The position numbers and the translations under genes are program-made. From Chloroflexota bacterium (lineage in GTDB: Bacteria; Chloroflexota; Anaerolineae; UBA4142; SHND01): 64,000 nucleotides of DNA. The notes under the pieces were generated by a model, which was not told the origin of the DNA, made no database searches, and was given only the letters and a program-made list of their open reading frames with translations. The stretch spans positions 62,001-126,000 of the forward strand of contig SHND01000071.1 of NCBI GenBank assembly GCA_004295045.1. The letters are read 5' to 3'. Positions 45,156 to 54,115 of the stretch are shown here, piece by piece (within the stretch, counting starts at the first letter, position 1; each line of letters opens with the position of its first letter).

Positions 45156-46619
45156 ATGAGACTTTGCGTTATTCTAATCTCTGTCTTGTTGATCATAATC
45201 CCCTCTCTCGTTTGGTCGAGTCCCCCGGTGGTCAGCAGTGTCTCGACAACGCACACATTTTTCGCGGTTGCGGATGCCTTTGTCAAAGAGACACACCCAT
45301 CTAAAAACTTTGGTCATGTTGTCACGCTGCGCGCAAAAAAGTCGCCCGTCATACAAAGCTATCTTCGTTTTGACGTCAATGGTCTATCCGGTGTAGTTAG
45401 CAAGGCGACACTACGCGTTTACGCGCGCCGCGCGTCAGATGTTGGATATCGAGTGCACGCGGTGAGTGAAGGTGCTTGGGATGAAGAGGCGTTGACATTC
45501 GAGAACGCGCCCAAGGTCGGCAGAAAAATTCGGGTTCGAGGCAGCTTTGGAAGCGGAGAATGGACGAGCATAGATGTCACATCTTTGGTGCAAGGGGAGG
45601 GCATCTATGATTTGGCATTGATTGCGCGGGGTGAAAAGCGCGTTTCCTTTTCCAGCCGCGAGTCGGGTGCAAATGCGCCGCAGTTGATCATTGAGACGAC
45701 AGATCTTGCAACTCCCACAGACACAGCGACTATCACACCAACCGAAACAGCAACGCCCACGCCAACCGAAACAGCCACACCCACGCCAACCGAAACAGCC
45801 ACACCTACGCCAACTCACACAAGTACGCCTATTGACACATCCCCGGTTTTTGTTGGCGCCGGAGATATTGCATCTTGCAGTAACGACGAGGACGAGGCGA
45901 CAGCCAAGCTGCTGGATGGAATTGAGGGCACGGTCTTTACACTCGGTGATATCGCCTATCCGGATGGTAGTGCGCAAGAGTTCGCAGACTGCTATCATCC
46001 TACGTGGGGTCGGCACAGAGCGCGCACACGTCCCGTGCCGGGCAATCACGAGTATCACACTGTCGGCGCGGCGGGGTACTATGAATATTTTGGCAGCGCG
46101 GGCGCTCCGCCCGATGGTTACTATTCATATGACTTGGGGAGCTGGCACATTATCGCCTTGAACAGCGAGATTCCGGTCGAGGCGGGTTCCGCGCAGGAAC
46201 AATGGCTCCGCGCGGATCTTGCCGCGCACTCAAACACCTGCACCCTCGCCTATTTCCATCGCCCACTTTTTAGTTCCAACAATCACGGCAACACCGAAAA
46301 AATGCGACCTCTTTGGCAAGCGCTTTACGATCATAACGCCGAACTAGTTCTCGGTGGGCACGACCATGGCTATGAGCGTTTCGCCCCACAGTCTCCTATG
46401 GGCGTCGCCGACCCGTTACGCGGTATTCAAGAATTTGTCGTCGGCACCGGCGGCAGGAGTCATTACAGCAGATGGAACGTGCAGCCCAATAGCCAAGTCC
46501 GAAATAGTGATACGTACGGCGTCCTCAAGTTGACGCTTCACCCAACGAGTTACGATTGGCAATTCATTCCCGTCGCCGGGATGACTTTTACAGATTCGGG
46601 CAGCCATACATGCCATTAA
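45156..46619 (+). CDS. Secreted DNRLRE-domain metallophosphatase
   Basis: A 487-residue exported protein with a signal peptide (about 1-25). A DNRLRE-type jelly-roll module follows (about 30-185; FAVADAFVKETHPSKNFG onward), then a Thr-Pro-Glu linker (about 188-228) and a metallophosphatase domain. The latter has the ordered motifs of purple-acid-phosphatase-like enzymes: VGAGDIASC, LGDIAYPDG, PVPGNHEYH, AYFHRPLF and GGHDHGYERF. It should hydrolyse phosphate esters outside the cell. An in-frame ATG at 45156 is preceded by AGGAAGGG. The acceptor phosphate is not identified. Confidence 0.87.
   Translation: MRLCVILISVLLIIIPSLVWSSPPVVSSVSTTHTFFAVADAFVKETHPSKNFGHVVTLRAKKSPVIQSYLRFDVNGLSGVVSKATLRVYARRASDVGYRVHAVSEGAWDEEALTFENAPKVGRKIRVRGSFGSGEWTSIDVTSLVQGEGIYDLALIARGEKRVSFSSRESGANAPQLIIETTDLATPTDTATITPTETATPTPTETATPTPTETATPTPTHTSTPIDTSPVFVGAGDIASCSNDEDEATAKLLDGIEGTVFTLGDIAYPDGSAQEFADCYHPTWGRHRARTRPVPGNHEYHTVGAAGYYEYFGSAGAPPDGYYSYDLGSWHIIALNSEIPVEAGSAQEQWLRADLAAHSNTCTLAYFHRPLFSSNNHGNTEKMRPLWQALYDHNAELVLGGHDHGYERFAPQSPMGVADPLRGIQEFVVGTGGRSHYSRWNVQPNSQVRNSDTYGVLKLTLHPTSYDWQFIPVAGMTFTDSGSHTCH
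45735..45806 (+). repeat. 24-base tandem repeat in the Thr-Pro-Glu linker
   Basis: Three nearly perfect 24-base units encoding an eight-residue Thr-Pro-Thr-Glu-Thr-Ala-type period, ending in a partial fourth. It is a minisatellite in coding sequence and may vary in copy number. Confidence 0.85.
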
Positions 46620-46780
46620 TCGGAGGCGAACCTGCGCTACATTCTCTCAAACGCGCATAACGGCGATGTTCTTTTAACCTCGATTCGCCGCGCGCGATCG
46701 TAGAAATCCCCGCGCCATAGCATCCGGTTGCGACAACCCCCAGTTTGGCAATTCGCGCCAATGCGTATAAGCTCGTCAAT

Positions 46781-47716
46781 ATGATGCGCAAATATTTCTA
46801 CTTGGTACCGTTTGCCTTGGTGTTGGGATTGATGCTCTTTGCCGCGCGTCCGGCTCGCACCACCGCCGCCAAAGTCTTGGTTCTGTGCGACGGCAAAACG
46901 TACGACGGCTATATCAAGACGCCATTCCAGCTCCGTTCCCCCGTCCATCGAGACCCCAACGTGAAAAAGATCATCCGCAATTGCATCTTTCGCAATTCCA
47001 AGAAACCGCCCATCGCGATTTGGGATGCCCAAAATGTATTGATTGAAGGGAACACTTTTGAGAATATCCGGAGGGGAGTGGCAGGCAAGGGCGTTCATGC
47101 CATCAACATTTCGTGTCGTGGAAATTGTTCTATTGACCGCATTGTGATTCGCAACAATTTGTTCCGATACATTGGCGCGGACGGCATTCAGATAGGTGAG
47201 GTTGGTCGAGCGATTCGGCATGTCAGGATCGTCCGAAACGAATTTATTGGCAGCGAGGATGTAGGCGAGAACGGAGTAGATATCAAGGGAGTTGACGGAC
47301 CCATCGTGGTCGCGCGTAACAAAATGCACGGATTTCGCCCGTGCCAAGACAACCAGGACTGTTCCGGCTCTCCCGGCGAAGCAATGGTCGTTCATGAAGG
47401 CGGGCAATCCGGTGTCGCATCAAACGTCAGGATCAAAAACAATGATTTTTATGACAGCATCTTTGGGCTGACGATAAGCGATGCCTCCGAAAATATTCTC
47501 GTCGTGGGCAATCGCTTTTCAGACAATCAAGACATTGGAATGCTCGTGGATCAGACATTCAGTCTTCGGATCCTCTCGAATGTATTTTCAAACAATCCAA
47601 CCCAGCTGCAAATTCAAGATACGCCTTTGCCGGGAGGTTCTTGTACTCTTTCGGGGAACACCTTTATTGGGAATGGGGAGGTGGTACTGAAAAATAGTAC
47701 CTGCCCGAATGAATGA
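46781..47716 (+). CDS. Secreted right-handed beta-helix protein (NosD/pectate-lyase-like)
   Basis: A 311-residue exported protein. A hydrophobic leader (about 1-25) is followed by a long series of NVLIEGNTFENI, IVIRNNLFRYIGADGIQIG and VRIVRNEFIGSEDVG turns, the repeating pattern of parallel beta-helix proteins. Such folds bind or cleave polysaccharides; no catalytic set is evident. ATG 46781 has no clear ribosome-binding site; the upstream 46745 TTG is less likely. It ends 10 bases before a convergent gene. Function is unknown beyond the fold. Confidence 0.78.
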   Translation: MMRKYFYLVPFALVLGLMLFAARPARTTAAKVLVLCDGKTYDGYIKTPFQLRSPVHRDPNVKKIIRNCIFRNSKKPPIAIWDAQNVLIEGNTFENIRRGVAGKGVHAINISCRGNCSIDRIVIRNNLFRYIGADGIQIGEVGRAIRHVRIVRNEFIGSEDVGENGVDIKGVDGPIVVARNKMHGFRPCQDNQDCSGSPGEAMVVHEGGQSGVASNVRIKNNDFYDSIFGLTISDASENILVVGNRFSDNQDIGMLVDQTFSLRILSNVFSNNPTQLQIQDTPLPGGSCTLSGNTFIGNGEVVLKNSTCPNE

Positions 47717-47726
47717 TTGTTTCGTA

Positions 47727-48614
47727 TCAGGCACCGCAGTAGCTTTTCAGATTGTCGGTGAGCTGGCGCACCCAATCAATCACAAAGACGCTAAAGAGAG
47801 GTGGAGGATCCTCGAGGATGTTTGTTGAGCAAACCGTTGGCTGACTCACAACGTTGGGTTTGGGATTGGCGATAGTCAGCGAGCTGGTAGATTCGGTAAA
47901 TGTATCGTCCTGCTTTGAGACGCGCAGACGCAGTAAATGCGTGCCGTCGGGCAGCTGTGTCGTGTCAAGTTGGGTGCTGAAATCGCCGGTTGGACTGCGC
48001 GTGCGCTCTGCCGCAATCGTCACAGATTTATCTTGTTTACGATCAAAGAGCAAGTCTAATTTCCATGACAAGAAATCGGGCGAGTCTGCAAAGCCGGTGA
48101 TGAGAATGGTGCCTTGGACGGTCGCTCCATCGGACGGCGCGGTAATTTGATTGAGCGTGGTCGGAGTGGGTCTAACGACCCGAGTGGGACGGGGTACGCT
48201 AGAGTTGGATTCGGTTGTCGGGGTAACGTCGGCATTGTTGACGATGATTGACACAAAAAATTCATCGTACTGTCCGTCAATATTAATTACACGCAAGCGC
48301 AGTTGATGTGGTCCGTCAGGCAGTGTCGTCGTGTCTAGGCGCGCAAGAAGGTCTTCCTTTGAGATTTGTTTTTTACTTCGGGTAATAGACGCGACCGCTT
48401 GTTCGTCGCCATTCAGGAGGACGTCCAACTGCCACGCCAAAAAGTTTGGAGTATCTGCGATCCCCCTAATGGCAATCGTACCAAACACGCGCTCCCCATT
48501 CGTTGGACTCGAAATGCCGTTGCCCTCTGCTGTGACATGGGTCAAACTCAGAACAAAGAGCGCGCTGCCAAGCAGCCCGTACAGCAGCAGGCGTGTTGCC
48601 TTCACCAAGAGCAT
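47727..48614 (-). CDS. Secreted protein with two Ig-like repeats
   Basis: A 295-residue exported protein with a signal peptide (about 1-30). Two similar domains follow: about 33-130 (ISSPTNGERVFGTIAIRG onward) and about 160-255 (ITAPSDGATVQGTILITG onward), each starting with the same strand pattern and ending DTTTLPDGPHQLRLRV or DTTQLPDGTHLLRLRV, so an internal duplication. A Pro/Thr-rich segment joins them. Ig-like repeats of this type mediate surface contacts. It lies 5 bases downstream of the degenerate GGDEF gene and is cotranscribed. Confidence 0.75.
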   Translation of the reverse strand: MLLVKATRLLLYGLLGSALFVLSLTHVTAEGNGISSPTNGERVFGTIAIRGIADTPNFLAWQLDVLLNGDEQAVASITRSKKQISKEDLLARLDTTTLPDGPHQLRLRVINIDGQYDEFFVSIIVNNADVTPTTESNSSVPRPTRVVRPTPTTLNQITAPSDGATVQGTILITGFADSPDFLSWKLDLLFDRKQDKSVTIAAERTRSPTGDFSTQLDTTQLPDGTHLLRLRVSKQDDTFTESTSSLTIANPKPNVVSQPTVCSTNILEDPPPLFSVFVIDWVRQLTDNLKSYCGA

Positions 48615-48619
48615 CCGCT

Positions 48620-49537
48620 TTATTCTCCACTCGCGCCGAACGAGGTATTGACTCCCAAAGATTCCTCGATGGACGCGGGATTCTCTATCGTGATCGCTTC
48701 CACGCGAGATGTATCTGTGTCACGTTTGAGATCGAGCTCCGCTTGATAGATCAATTCTTCGAGGGTCAATCCCTGTTCAGGAAAAGTCGCTGCGCCCCAC
48801 TGTAATCGCACGCCTAATGCCTGCTGCGCGCGCTCGCCGAGACGACGCACCAGCTGCGCAGCCTGAGTACTGTTCACTTCGGGCGTTACAAAAACCAGCC
48901 GTCCTTTTTCACTTTGTTCCAAAATAAAATCGGTGCTTCGAAGAAAACCGATCAAAAAACGTGTGAGCGCAACGAGCCGCTCGCGTTTCACTAAAAGCTG
49001 TTGAACCTCTTTGGCGGTTGCATCAAGATGAATTTGCGCGTCTTGAGCTTGCGTTTCCACAACGAGTACGGTCAAGGGGTGATTTGTGCGCCGCGAGCGT
49101 TGTAGCTCGCGCTGGAGGATCGGTGACGCGCGCTCTGGCGTGAGGACGCGGTCTTGCATATCCACAAAGAGAATCGTGCGAACGGTGCGAATAAACTCTG
49201 CGGTGCGGCTTCCGACCTCATACGCGAGCCAAGTGGTAACAAGCACCGAGCCAAACTCAAATAATGTGACGTAGGTATAGCCCTCGCCCCAAAAGGGACG
49301 TGGGCTGAGATACTTGACAAGAACAAACAACAGCCCCGCGCAGAGTTGCAATGTCCACCGCGACATCAGAGAATAGTGCGCGACAACAAGCGCTATCACA
49401 ACGAGCGCGATGATCAACGCATAAACCGGTCCGGCAATGTCAACAAGTTCTGTTTTGCGGATGTGCAGTCGTTCAACATTAAAGAAAAACGCAAGCCACA
49501 GGACAAGGAACAAGATGTAACGATTGAGGAGCAGCAT
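48620..49537 (-). CDS. Membrane protein with degenerate GGDEF-like domain
   Basis: A 305-residue protein with about four N-terminal membrane helices (about 1-110), then a helix with ERASPILQRELQRSRRTNHPL and a GGDEF-like fold. The conserved GGDEF loop is replaced by EKGRLVFVTPEV, so no diguanylate cyclase activity is expected; a binding or signalling role is possible. GAGAGGG at about six bases upstream supports ATG 49537; an upstream ATG (49576) is less supported. It precedes the Ig-like gene. Because two-component genes are near, it may be part of envelope signalling. Confidence 0.7.
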   Translation of the reverse strand: MLLLNRYILFLVLWLAFFFNVERLHIRKTELVDIAGPVYALIIALVVIALVVAHYSLMSRWTLQLCAGLLFVLVKYLSPRPFWGEGYTYVTLFEFGSVLVTTWLAYEVGSRTAEFIRTVRTILFVDMQDRVLTPERASPILQRELQRSRRTNHPLTVLVVETQAQDAQIHLDATAKEVQQLLVKRERLVALTRFLIGFLRSTDFILEQSEKGRLVFVTPEVNSTQAAQLVRRLGERAQQALGVRLQWGAATFPEQGLTLEELIYQAELDLKRDTDTSRVEAITIENPASIEESLGVNTSFGASGE

Positions 49538-50043
49538 ACAGGACCCTCTCGCAAGGCGAACTGTATCGGGCAACATTTGAAATTCATCTTACGCAGCTTG
49601 CTTGCGCACAAGACCCTTTGGACTGGATTCACAGGATCATGCGCTTGCATCGCAGGTCAGCTCGGTCATCCTGTCTATTGTCGCGTTTCGCTGCGTTTCA
49701 GTTTGAAAGATACTTTTGTTGCATGACCAGTACGCGCAGGTTGGACAGCGAGTTCGGCGCAGTACTGTAAAATGATGCCGACAGGCGAATGGTGAAATGG
49801 AACCATTCCGATTTCGACATCCTGCCGCGCGTCCCCGCTGTCCCTTTATATTTTAGAAAGGGCATGTTACCGCACCGTGACAAATAGCGTAACAATGCTG
49901 TGACAGCTTGGACGCGTCCCCCAAGTTGAGAAAATTGGATGCGTGGTTCGAATACAAAACAGCCCGAAGGGTAACAAGTGGATGGTGACTTTCGAGCGCA
50001 AGTGGAAAGCGCAGCATCAAGAGTGAGTCACAACCGATACGAG
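49538..50043. other. 506-base intergenic region
   Basis: No gene is seen. It should hold the promoter for the two-gene - strand transcript that starts at 49537. A 7-bp inverted pair, GAATGGT/ACCATTC, is present around 49789-49810. I find no known RNA family and no convincing -35/-10 pair. Confidence 0.5.
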
Positions 50044-50739
50044 TCAGTGTATTTCATATGAAAGCATATATCCCACGCCGGGGGAATTGAGGATGTATCG
50101 TGGATTGGAGGGGTCTGCCTCTATCTTTTTGCGGAGGCGCGAAATGGAAACGCGCACCACATCGTCGGTTTCATCCGCATCATAGCCCCAAACATTTTCG
50201 AGAATGGCGCCGGTACGAACGACCATGTTCGAGTTGAGCATCAAATAATGCAGGAGGGAAAATTCTGTCGGAGTCAGTTGGACTGGCTCACCTGCCACTG
50301 TAACCTGCCGTGTATTCGAGTCGAGCACGAGCTCATCACAAACCAATCGGTGCTTGAAGGTATGAAATTCTTCCTGTACCATCAGCATCCGCCGGAGCAG
50401 CGCGCGTGCGCGGGCGCGCAATTCCGCCGGTCGAAATGGCTTGGTCACGTAATCATCTGCGCCGAACTCGAGGGCGCGTACGACACTTTCTTCATCCGCC
50501 AAGACGGTCAACATCATCACCGGCACGCGCGATTGACTGCGGACGGCACGCAAGACGTCTATTCCGCTGCGCTTGGGCATTTGCATATCAAGCACAAGCA
50601 GGTCGGGCGCTTCATTTTGAAATGAAAGCCACGCGCCAATCCCGTCCGAGGCAGTCGAAACTTCATAGCCCTCGCGTTGAAAAATATATTGTAATAGGTC
50701 GAGGTGCTCACGATTGTCATCTGCCAAAAGTACTTTCAT
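50044..50739 (-). CDS. OmpR-family response regulator
   Basis: A 231-residue regulator. The receiver domain (about 1-118) has MKVLLADDNREHL and the phosphoacceptor in LLVLDMQMPKRSG; the winged-helix domain (about 130-228) has LTPTEFSLLHYLMLNSNMVV and DVVRVSISRLRKKIEADP. The Met near position 26 of a longer frame is chosen since the canonical receiver starts there; GGGGGCTTGCT lies upstream. It follows its kinase gene by 32 bases. It should bind DNA in response to the signal sensed by the kinase. Confidence 0.9.
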   Translation of the reverse strand: MKVLLADDNREHLDLLQYIFQREGYEVSTASDGIGAWLSFQNEAPDLLVLDMQMPKRSGIDVLRAVRSQSRVPVMMLTVLADEESVVRALEFGADDYVTKPFRPAELRARARALLRRMLMVQEEFHTFKHRLVCDELVLDSNTRQVTVAGEPVQLTPTEFSLLHYLMLNSNMVVRTGAILENVWGYDADETDDVVRVSISRLRKKIEADPSNPRYILNSPGVGYMLSYEIH

Positions 50740-50771
50740 AGCAAGCCCCCTTTGAAATGAATCAAAAGCAG

Positions 50772-52982
50772 TTAGTTCATCCGAGTCTGATCGAGTTCTG
50801 GCAAGCTGAACCACACCGTTGTGCCTTCGCCGAGGCGGCTGCGGACGCCAATTTGTCCGCGATGAGCGTCAATGATGCCTTTGCAAAGCGCCAAACCAAT
50901 CCCGATTCCACCACCTTCGTCTTCTGTGCGCTTGCCGCGAAAAAAACGTTGAAAGAGGTGTTCCTGATCTTCGGGTGATATTCCATTGCCGTGATCAACC
51001 ACCTCGACAAAGGCATAGCCCGCCTGTCGGTAAACGGATACTTCGATGGGTTGATCCTCCGGACTGTACTTGCTGGCGTTCTTGACAAGATTAATGACGA
51101 CCTGAATGATACGCGGACGGTCTGCCAGCACCATACAGGTCGGCGGGCTATCGAGCTGAAGTTTCAGTACCTGTCCTTTGGTTGCCAACAGCGCCCCGAT
51201 GGTGGCTAATCCATCCTGAACCAGCTTGTTGATGTGCGTCGGTGTCGGTCGTATCTTGAAACGTCCCGCTTCCAACTTTCCGATGTCAATCAACACTTCG
51301 ATGAGTCCTTCAAATTTGATTGCGCTGCGCTCCATGCTCTTGAGCATGACCCCCAGATCGCGAGAGCTGAGATTTGGATAATCCTCGACCAATAACTCGA
51401 GCGACGCGCGCCAGGAGGCGAGCGGACCCTGTAGTTCGTGCGCAACGTTCAGGAGAAATTGATCTTGGGCGCGCGTAAGATGTTCCACTTCGGACACGTC
51501 GCGCAAGACATGCACGTAACCCTCCGGCATATTGGCTACATCCACTTGGGTGGAGGTGATGTCCAGAACTACTTCCGGTTGTGCGCGCAAGGGAAAGCGC
51601 CCGCGCACAACGATTTCGTTATTGGCGTCGTTCAAATTCGCCTTGGGATGCCAAAACGGTACAGGTTCATTATGATTATCGCCAATCGCAAAGAAACTGT
51701 GCCACGGCTGCCCAATCACATCCTCGCCTCCCCGTCGCAATAGCCCGAGCGCGGCGGAATTGGCTTGCGCAATATGATGCTTTGCATTCGTGATGACAAC
51801 CGGTTCACTGAGCGAACCGAGAACAGCAGTATCCCATTCTACTTGCTGAAGCAATCTCTGAATTTCGTGCAGCACCGTTTTGCGCAGTTGCTCCAAGTCC
51901 CAAGCCAGGTCGCCAATTTCATCCGTGCGCTGCACTCCAACCTTGGTTGTTAGGTCGCCCTTTGACATCCGGTCGAGCGCAGTCCCCATCCGCTGTAACG
52001 GGTCAATGAGGTTTTGCGCAAAAAAGAAACCAGAGACACCCAGCGCGAGTAATCCGACGCCAAGCGGAAACCACATCCAGCGCAGAAAATAGCTGCGCAC
52101 ATCTTCGAGAACACTTCTCCTCACCCCAACCCCGATTAACTTGATTTGCGAATCGCCGGAATAACCCCACGGCTTGAACTTGAATAGGAATTGCCCTTGA
52201 TCAGTAAACAGCGCAGACAAGTCACTCGGACGAAATTGATTGAATAGATCGTCCACATCAAAGGTAGCAAAATTTCCCTCCCACCTTCGTCCAAGCCGAT
52301 CCGTTAGCGTAGTCTCCATGAATCGGTTGTCAGACACCAGTGCGTATTCCACGGTCCTACGATTCGACGCGCGCTGTAGGTAGGCTGCATCCACCCGAAA
52401 GCCAATGCTGAGCGCGCCTCGCGGATTGCCCACAGAGTTGTCATAGATCGGCAGAATTGATTTTTGGTAGAGCTCTCCGTCCAACTCTCTATCCATCCGT
52501 GAAGATTCCTGACCTGCCAGCGCTTCCGAGATTCCAAAGAGCTGAATGGATGTGTCTGAAATTTCATTCGGCGCGCCTGCCACCAGCTGTGTAAGGACGT
52601 TGCCTTCACTATCCGTTACGAGGATAAAGTCAACGATACTGGTATTGATCAGAGGTTGAAGGTGGCGGTTCAGCCCCGTTTTGTCTCCCGCTTCAACCAA
52701 GCTATGGAACGTCTTGTCATCAACCACCCATCTACCGATAGATTCGACATCGTTTGAATCAATTTGCAGTCCGCGTTCTAACGCGACCATCCCTTGATCA
52801 ATTTGCGTATCAACCAGGCGATAGGCATGCACATTGGTCGAAGCCCACATTACCGCCACAACTCCGAGCAGGATGCAACCGAGAATTGCCAATCCGAACA
52901 AATACACTCGCAATTGCAACCCGACGCGAGGTAGCTGCACACGTGCGCCCTTGCTGCGACTGGGAGAGTTGGAGGTTTGCAT
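50772..52982 (-). CDS. Sensor histidine kinase with CHASE4-like sensor
   Basis: A 736-residue membrane kinase. TM1 (about 25-47) and TM2 (about 300-322) enclose an external region resembling CHASE4 (about 50-290). HAMP (about 320-375), PAS (about 395-500), a His-kinase dimerisation segment with HELQGPLASWR (about 515-525) and an ATPase domain with INLVKNASKYSP and VVDHGNGIS follow. All catalytic motifs are present. The gene for its response regulator lies directly downstream. The signal is unknown. Confidence 0.9.
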   Translation of the reverse strand: MQTSNSPSRSKGARVQLPRVGLQLRVYLFGLAILGCILLGVVAVMWASTNVHAYRLVDTQIDQGMVALERGLQIDSNDVESIGRWVVDDKTFHSLVEAGDKTGLNRHLQPLINTSIVDFILVTDSEGNVLTQLVAGAPNEISDTSIQLFGISEALAGQESSRMDRELDGELYQKSILPIYDNSVGNPRGALSIGFRVDAAYLQRASNRRTVEYALVSDNRFMETTLTDRLGRRWEGNFATFDVDDLFNQFRPSDLSALFTDQGQFLFKFKPWGYSGDSQIKLIGVGVRRSVLEDVRSYFLRWMWFPLGVGLLALGVSGFFFAQNLIDPLQRMGTALDRMSKGDLTTKVGVQRTDEIGDLAWDLEQLRKTVLHEIQRLLQQVEWDTAVLGSLSEPVVITNAKHHIAQANSAALGLLRRGGEDVIGQPWHSFFAIGDNHNEPVPFWHPKANLNDANNEIVVRGRFPLRAQPEVVLDITSTQVDVANMPEGYVHVLRDVSEVEHLTRAQDQFLLNVAHELQGPLASWRASLELLVEDYPNLSSRDLGVMLKSMERSAIKFEGLIEVLIDIGKLEAGRFKIRPTPTHINKLVQDGLATIGALLATKGQVLKLQLDSPPTCMVLADRPRIIQVVINLVKNASKYSPEDQPIEVSVYRQAGYAFVEVVDHGNGISPEDQEHLFQRFFRGKRTEDEGGGIGIGLALCKGIIDAHRGQIGVRSRLGEGTTVWFSLPELDQTRMN

Positions 52983-53403
52983 TTGAAAAGGTCTCTACCC
53001 TTTGGGTCAACTGTGCCGCTTATTGAATTGATGTGAAACTGAATCTGAATTGACGTTGGACGAACAAGTCGTTCCGACGGTCCTTGTTACGTGGAACGAC
53101 TATTTCCGTAGCAATTGGGTTAATACAACGCCGGGGAGGTAGACTCTGCTTTGAGAGGAGCTGCTTCGGCCGGTCCGAAAGTTGAGCAACTGGCAGTTCA
53201 ACAGATGAGAGAGCGTGTGGGTAGAGAGCATTGAATACAATTACAATGGGTTCACAAAGGACGGAGCTAGAGCTTTGCTTGTTGACTTGCCGGTAGCCAA
53301 GTAAAAACCCACTTTATCAAGGACGAATCGTAGTTTGAAATGGGCGTTTTTTCAATACATCGAAAGGTGGATATTTGAAGGAAAAAGGGTGGGGCGATGC
53401 AAC
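52983..53403. other. 421-base intergenic region
   Basis: No gene seen. It should contain the promoter of the kinase transcript. A perfect 8-bp inverted pair, GTCGTTCC (53068-53075) and GGAACGAC (53093-53100), is the main structure. I see no clear terminator for the NarL-type regulator to the right. Confidence 0.5.
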
Positions 53404-54075
53404 CTAGTCATCCGCTTTGACGATGCCGACACGAATCGCGTAGCGTACAAGACCCGCGACCCCGTGGATTCCGAGCTCCTGCATCAACTGGACGCGATAT
53501 GTTTTGACGGTCTTTGTGCTAATTGCCATTTTCTCGGCAATTTCCTTGGTTGTGTACCCCTCGGCGATCAATTGCAGCACTTGGCGCTGGCGGGATGTGA
53601 GACGATCATACGGGTCGGCTTGAGAGGCGAGGTTTTGGAAATGCCCGCTGTGGTCGCGCTTCAGGACGTCCAGAAGCGAGTGGGTGACGTTGCTGCTCAC
53701 AAAAGTTTCACCGCGCGCGGCTGCCTTGAGCGCGAGATCAAGTTCGGAGACAAACGAGCCCTTTAACAAATATCCCGAAGCGCCGCCGCGCAGGGCGCGC
53801 AGCACATACGCTTCGGTAGAGTACATGGTTAGGATGATGATACGCGTGCGGGGAAACGCTTTGAGGATGGATGCCATAACTTCCAAGCCATTCAGCTCGG
53901 GCATGGCAATGTCCAGCATTACGATATCCGGTTCAAGGGTCTCGGTCAAACGAATCGCTTCATTCCCCGAGGCGGCTTCGCCGACGACCTCATAGTCGGG
54001 GAATTGTTCAAGCAAGGCTCGAATGCCGGCGCGAACCAAATGATGATCGTCAGCCAAAAGTATCCGCAGTGGCAT
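53404..54075 (-). CDS. NarL/FixJ-family response regulator
   Basis: A 223-residue regulator. The receiver has LLADDHHLVRAGI and the phosphoacceptor in VMLDIAMPELNG (about residue 55); the LuxR-type helix-turn-helix (about 155-215) has LTSRQRQVLQLIAEGYTTKEIAEKMAIS. It lies 40 bases downstream of a matching HisKA_3 kinase gene. It should bind DNA as a dimer after phosphorylation. No target is visible. Confidence 0.92.
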   Translation of the reverse strand: MPLRILLADDHHLVRAGIRALLEQFPDYEVVGEAASGNEAIRLTETLEPDIVMLDIAMPELNGLEVMASILKAFPRTRIIILTMYSTEAYVLRALRGGASGYLLKGSFVSELDLALKAAARGETFVSSNVTHSLLDVLKRDHSGHFQNLASQADPYDRLTSRQRQVLQLIAEGYTTKEIAEKMAISTKTVKTYRVQLMQELGIHGVAGLVRYAIRVGIVKADD

Positions 54076-54115
54076 AGTTCCCCCAAATAGAGACGACGAG
54101 ACGTTGTACGATGCC

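Noticed and set aside
46620..46780. Possible small gene between the metallophosphatase and beta-helix genes
   Set aside because: No frame with a ribosome-binding site or familiar motif.
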